NCBI GenBank assembly: GCA_958510875.1
Contig: OY294067.1
Location: forward strand, 30,430,912-30,494,911
Source: Endomychus coccineus
Taxonomy: Eukaryota; Arthropoda; Insecta; Coleoptera; Endomychidae
DNA: 64,000 nucleotides
Reading direction: 5' to 3'
In this document: positions 60,214 through 64,000 of the stretch, piece after piece
How positions within the stretch are numbered: position 1 is the first letter of the stretch
Layout: each line of letters begins with the position of its first letter
The notes under the pieces: generated by a model
What the model saw: the letters and a program-made list of their open reading frames with translations, nothing else
What the model was told of the DNA's origin: nothing
Database searches by the model: none
Position numbers and translations under genes: made by a program

Positions 60214-60631
60214 CACGGTCGTATACACAGGTCTGGAAACTCGAGATTGTTTCCTACGTGAGCAGTGAGTCCGCTAAGCGTCGACCGGCCCGTAGTACCA
60301 AAAGTCGTCACGTAGGAGAATTTTCTGACAACTGTCAGTTGACTTGTCAACACAAGGAATACCTGCGTTTTTAGAAACAAATTACGAAATCGTGCATTGT
60401 GCCGAAATGCAAAACGGGGTACAAAAGTGTAAAGCAAGAAACTTCTGTTTTTAAAGTGCCGAAATATGCGGAAATGCGAAAAAATTGGATGCTTGCGATT
60501 CCAGATAGAAATCGTTTTACCACTTCGTGATCCAAGCGCTAGCTGGTGGCTGAGCGAGGGTCTACAAGTTAGGCGACCCGTAAGAGACTCAAGTCAACCA
60601 TAGAGTTTCCAGACCTGTGTATACGACCGTG
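60214..60631 (+). mobile_element. P-element-like miniature element
   Basis: Terminal repeats CACGGTCGTATACACAGGTC at 60214 and, inverted, ending at 60631, extend to about 30 bp (CTGGAAACTC). GGACTGAC is duplicated at 60206-60213 and 60632-60639, matching the 8-bp duplication of P elements. Inside is part of a THAP domain. Confidence 0.9.
60384..60530 (+). pseudogene. THAP zinc-finger fragment
   Basis: The frame reads KSCIVPKCKTGYKSVKQET, then SVFKVPKYAEMRKNWMLAIP and DRNRFTTS before TGA. This is the first half of a THAP C2CH domain: C-x3-4-C, basic linker, P of the FPK-like segment and the conserved W. The expected start codon is ACG (60384-60386) instead of ATG, and the second C-x2-H pair is missing. 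THAP domains form the DNA-binding end of P transposases. Confidence 0.8.
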
Positions 60632-60644
60632 GGACTGACTATTA

Positions 60645-61880
60645 AGCAAACGTGTACCTCCTACCCACATAGTTAATAGATATATTATGCTCCAAACGGC
60701 GAGCGCATGAACTATTGATATACCGAATTCAATGTTCACCTTTTATCGGTGGTTCTGGCCGAGGTGGTTTAGTACTTTATTCCCGATTTCGAAACTCCAG
60801 GCGGTAAGGTTAGTTTTTTTATTTTTATACATTTTTGGTAATACTGTGATTGATTGATGTTCCTTCTTTCCACACATTCGAATTTCCTTGCCCTTAAACA
60901 CATCATTGGCTTTCTATCGAAACCTCCGAATCTTAGGGAATTTTCAGTTTTAACGTTTTTGGGTTGAGAAACTAATTCATAAGTTGGCTTAGTCTAATGT
61001 CTACTCAAATCCATGTATGTCTAAATGTAAGGTTAGGTTGTGCTTTGCAGAAAACCGTTGATAATTTTAAGTGACCGGACAAATTATTAATTAAAATATC
61101 TATTTCTGATGAAATGGTAAGTGTCATTTTGTTTTCTTGTCAAATTGTAAAAGTCGTTGCAATGATCATAATTTACTTGGAAAGACTTACCGAGGTTTTG
61201 AGTTATAAATTTTATAACCGGCACTCAATTTATAAGGTTTTGTGAGGAAAGTATATTATTGTTGCTACTAAACAACCTGGAACAATTCGCATAAGAATCA
61301 CGTTACTAGATTGAACAGGTAAAGCTATTTCGTTTTTCTTTATTTATTTGGTATTGGAAGAAAAATAGTGTGTTGCGCGTCAATTAGGAGATTGTACTAT
61401 TCCCAGAATGTCTTGCTTTTCTTACTATGTAAATTACACAATATTATTAATCTGGTAATTGCATTTACAATTCAAAGTTTTCGATCGGTATTAGGTTCGA
61501 TCTTTGGTTGTAGGCAAACTTCCATGATTCGCGGGAGTCAATATATCCGTTCAATGCCCAAGAAAAGTTTTCCATATCAGAGAGGCACTTCACCAATCAC
61601 CACTTTCAAGCGATCTGCAAAATTTCAAATCCATACCACCAATAGGAATAGCACAATCGGAACGTGGGTTACACAAACGTCATGTCAAAATTGGTTAGAT
61701 TGATTCAGAAATGCACAAAACTGATATATCCGGAAATTTTTTTTTACCTGATCACAATACTTCCCTTACACTATTATACTACGTATAGTGAGGGAAGTAA
61801 AAATGTATGAACCTACATGTTCATCTTTATAAGTTTGACACTGCTATTTGACCTCTTACGGTATTATTCTCTCAGCAGTT
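60645..61880. other. No gene recognised; one hairpin
   Basis: The frame at 61368-61703 has no recognisable motif. ACTTCCCT..CACTAT at 61759-61774 pairs with ATAGTGAGGGAAGT at 61785-61798 (two-base bulge). Confidence 0.35.
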
Positions 61881-62211
61881 GAGTTCAAGGATCCAAAAAA
61901 TCGAATACGTTTCGAAACTAAGAATTTTAAGGTTCCGTTTATCTCATTCTATTTCATACAAGGAATACATGAGAGTTAAAGTGGTATTTAAATATATTTC
62001 TTTATATTTATGAGCTCCTGATACTCAACATCGTCTAATGAATGTTCAGTGCTCGCCGCTTGAATCCATAACAATATGGAAGATAATATAAGAAGGAAAG
62101 ATGAAGTATATAAAACCTTTCTATTCTATGTGTTCCTGATACAAAGTTTTGAGTTTTCTTTTGATATCTCAAACCGAGGGGCAAACAACTCGTCAAATAA
62201 TGTACGCCTGG

Positions 62212-62367
62212 AACATTAGTTTCAAGATGGCACGCTAGAGTCGAAACTATAGTCTCAATTTGTTTCTATGATATACGTGATAAAAAACTAAAAATGTTTC
62301 ATTTTATTATATCAATATGATAAATTATCACAAAGTAATGGCTTCCATCAATGAACTTTTCAAATAT
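62212..62367 (+). mobile_element. Solo PLE pLTR fragment
   Basis: Ends ATATCAATATGATAAATTATCACAAAGTAATGGCTTCC as in the pLTR at 26300-26387. The hammerhead is decayed (TCAAGA, GAGTC), though GAAACTATAGTC is kept. Confidence 0.75.
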
Positions 62368-63096
62368 ATTGAGTACTTTTTAAATATTTTAATCCCTCCT
62401 TAAATATGTTGAGAACTTTTTAAATCTTTAGTAATTACTTCAAATACTTTCTGATTACTTTTCTAATTGTTTCAAATACCTATGTTAAATACCCAATAAA
62501 TGGAAGGTATCGAACATCTCTATGTTCAATTAGAAAATACCAGATTTGTTGATCCGTCTCTTCGGCCTATGATCGCATAATACTTGAATAAAAAGTGCAT
62601 GAATTTTCTTTAAATATGTTTTAATTACAATGAATATATTTAAGAACCTCTTGATTACTCCAAATATCTTTAAATACTTCTCAATATTTTCAATGCATTT
62701 CGATTATTCTGATTACTTTCTAAATACTTTGATTACTCTTCAACACTCTTTAATTATTTTGAATATTTCGATTCTGTACAAGTATCAAATATTATATAAA
62801 TATGGTGTTGTTTGGCCGCTTGCATCAAACTTTTGAGTGTATCCATAATAGAGAAGATGTTTTGAATAATGTAGATTCTATGCAAACCTACCTCGTAACC
62901 GTCATGAGTTCTCAATAAAATTCGACATGTTATCAGTTCTCATTTGTTTAATGGTCAACTGATCCATAGAATCGAATACTTTTCGAAACTTAGAATTTTA
63001 GGTATTTGTTTCTTACTAGGAATGCATGAGAGTAAAGAGGTAAAACAAATATACTTCGTCATCCTTATGTGCTGCTGATCTCTCCATGAATTACTG

Positions 63097-63133
63097 TCAT
63101 AGATAACTCTAGTACGGAGTGAGTTATCTATGA
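63097..63133. repeat. Hairpin with 13-bp arms
   Basis: TCATAGATAACTC pairs exactly with GAGTTATCTATGA around an 11-nt loop, inside the second unit of the 61.9-63.5 kb repeat. Confidence 0.9.
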
Positions 63134-64000
63134 TCACTGTGCTGGAAGATATAATTTAAAAGGGAGAAGTGATTTAAAAACGAATGAAAACTGTACGTTT
63201 CTACTTTTTTTCATGTGTTCCTGATATAAAGTGCTGAGCTTTCTATGGATACCTCATAAAGGGAATGAAGATAATATAGAAATCTACATCTTCTTATGTA
63301 TGAGTTTCTGATATAGCTTGACCGTTGATTCAGCTCTTGGCTTTGTAAAAGTTGAGTGATCCATAAAATCAAAATAAATTTTAAAATTTATTCTATCATT
63401 CAGTAGGGGTGCATGAGGATGAAGAGGTTAATAAAATACTCCCATTCTCATATGGTGATATCGAACATTGTCATTGTGCTTGCAAGCAGAGCTCTTCCGA
63501 GCATTGACGAACCCTTGAAAACACCAGAATCTTGCGCACGATGCACTTTTAGTATAAAATGCTTGCGAGTACTTTCAGAAATTAATTCGACTTAGATAGC
63601 ACCAAGCAGTAAGTTACTGTTGCTGTAATAAACAATTTGATTCAAATAAAAAAGTTTTTATATCTTTGGTGGATTAATCAAGTAAAATTAAATCCAAAAC
63701 ATAGAGACATAAAGGATAGAGAATATTATGTAAAACATGCTTTGCCATATGATGAACTGATTAGGTGGAGTAAATACAATTCGCACCGCCCGATAGTACT
63801 TCAAAATGAAAACTGAGTTCACGTAACACCGCCCTTCACTTTCCATCTTCGAAGAGTATTTCTCGAAGAAGCTGGATAACTAAGGTTCTATTTTCTTATT
63901 TCAGATAATTAAATGCAGTTACTTTTTTCTTTTGATCATTTGGTAAATACTGCATTTATATTTAAGATAACAAATAATTTGTATTATTTGATACAAAAAG

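Larger units (their letters stand above)
61886..63480. repeat. Three diverged direct-repeat units
   Basis: Blocks recur at about 61890-62200, 62950-63270 and 63360-63480: GATCCAnAnAATCGAATAC..TTTCGAAACT, GAATnCATGAGAGT, and ATGTGTTCCTGATA. The spacer 62385-62770 is a low-complexity series of TTTAAATAnTTT/TTGATTACTC words. It may be an old satellite or local duplication. Confidence 0.6.

Noticed and set aside
61759..61798. Hairpin as a transcription terminator
   Set aside because: Rho-independent terminators are bacterial; this is eukaryotic sequence and the hairpin has no link to a gene.
1..64000. CRISPR array, operon or prophage
   Set aside because: No regularly spaced short repeats with unique spacers, no bacterial gene organisation; spliced gene and insect TEs throughout.

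Overview
This is a 64 kb stretch of an AT-rich animal genome, almost certainly an insect. The only host gene I can read is an eight-exon nuclear receptor with the zinc-finger signature and ligand-binding domain of ecdysone-responsive HR4 (Hr4, NR6A/GCNF-like). It lies on the + strand from 30783 to 47020. All splice junctions have GT/AG ends and consistent phases, and the exons join into 692 codons. It matches my memory of insect HR4 proteins closely. I cannot name the species; the transposon mix suggests a beetle or another TE-rich insect.

The rest is dense, nested transposable-element (TE) debris. By region: 0-5.5 kb, a foldback repeat, a Penelope-like element (PLE) fragment and a THAP-like scrap. 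5.6-9.2 kb, two decayed non-LTR retrotransposons, the second split by a PIF/Harbinger element with an exact TAA duplication. 11.7-12.9 kb, a PLE unit with a 14-bp target duplication. 14.8-16.9 kb, fragments of a LINE, a MULE and possibly piggyBac. 18.0-20.1 kb, a foldback inside another repeat. 20.15-22.4 kb, a mariner interrupted by a Helitron-like segment with an endonuclease/exonuclease/phosphatase-type ORF. 23.4-26.4 kb, a PLE with a second PLE inserted in its GIY-YIG domain. 26.4-29.3 kb, Tc1-like and LINE remains. 30.8-47.0 kb, Hr4, whose introns hold a PLE, a LINE, a mariner, a tRNA-like sequence, a higher-order tandem repeat and three foldbacks. 48 kb, a perfect hairpin and a tyrosine-recombinase relic. 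50.2-54.2 kb, a composite PLE unit with a 13-bp target duplication that has captured an intact DD41D transposase gene. 56.1-57.9 kb, a PLE with a hAT inside. 60.2-60.6 kb, a 418-bp P-element-like miniature element carrying part of a THAP domain. 61.9-63.5 kb, diverged repeats.

The most notable recurring theme is a set of Penelope-like insertions. Four are bounded by exact 11-14 bp target duplications. Each has a pLTR at its 3' end and an inverted pLTR piece at the other end. Their pLTRs contain short sequences that fold as type I hammerhead ribozymes (CTGANGA, stem II, GAAA, minimal stem III, NUH cleavage site). At least two, at 11849-11891 and 12733-12777, keep the whole catalytic core and a paired stem I. 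Because many insertions have recognisable target duplications, their order of arrival can be reconstructed from the sequence alone.
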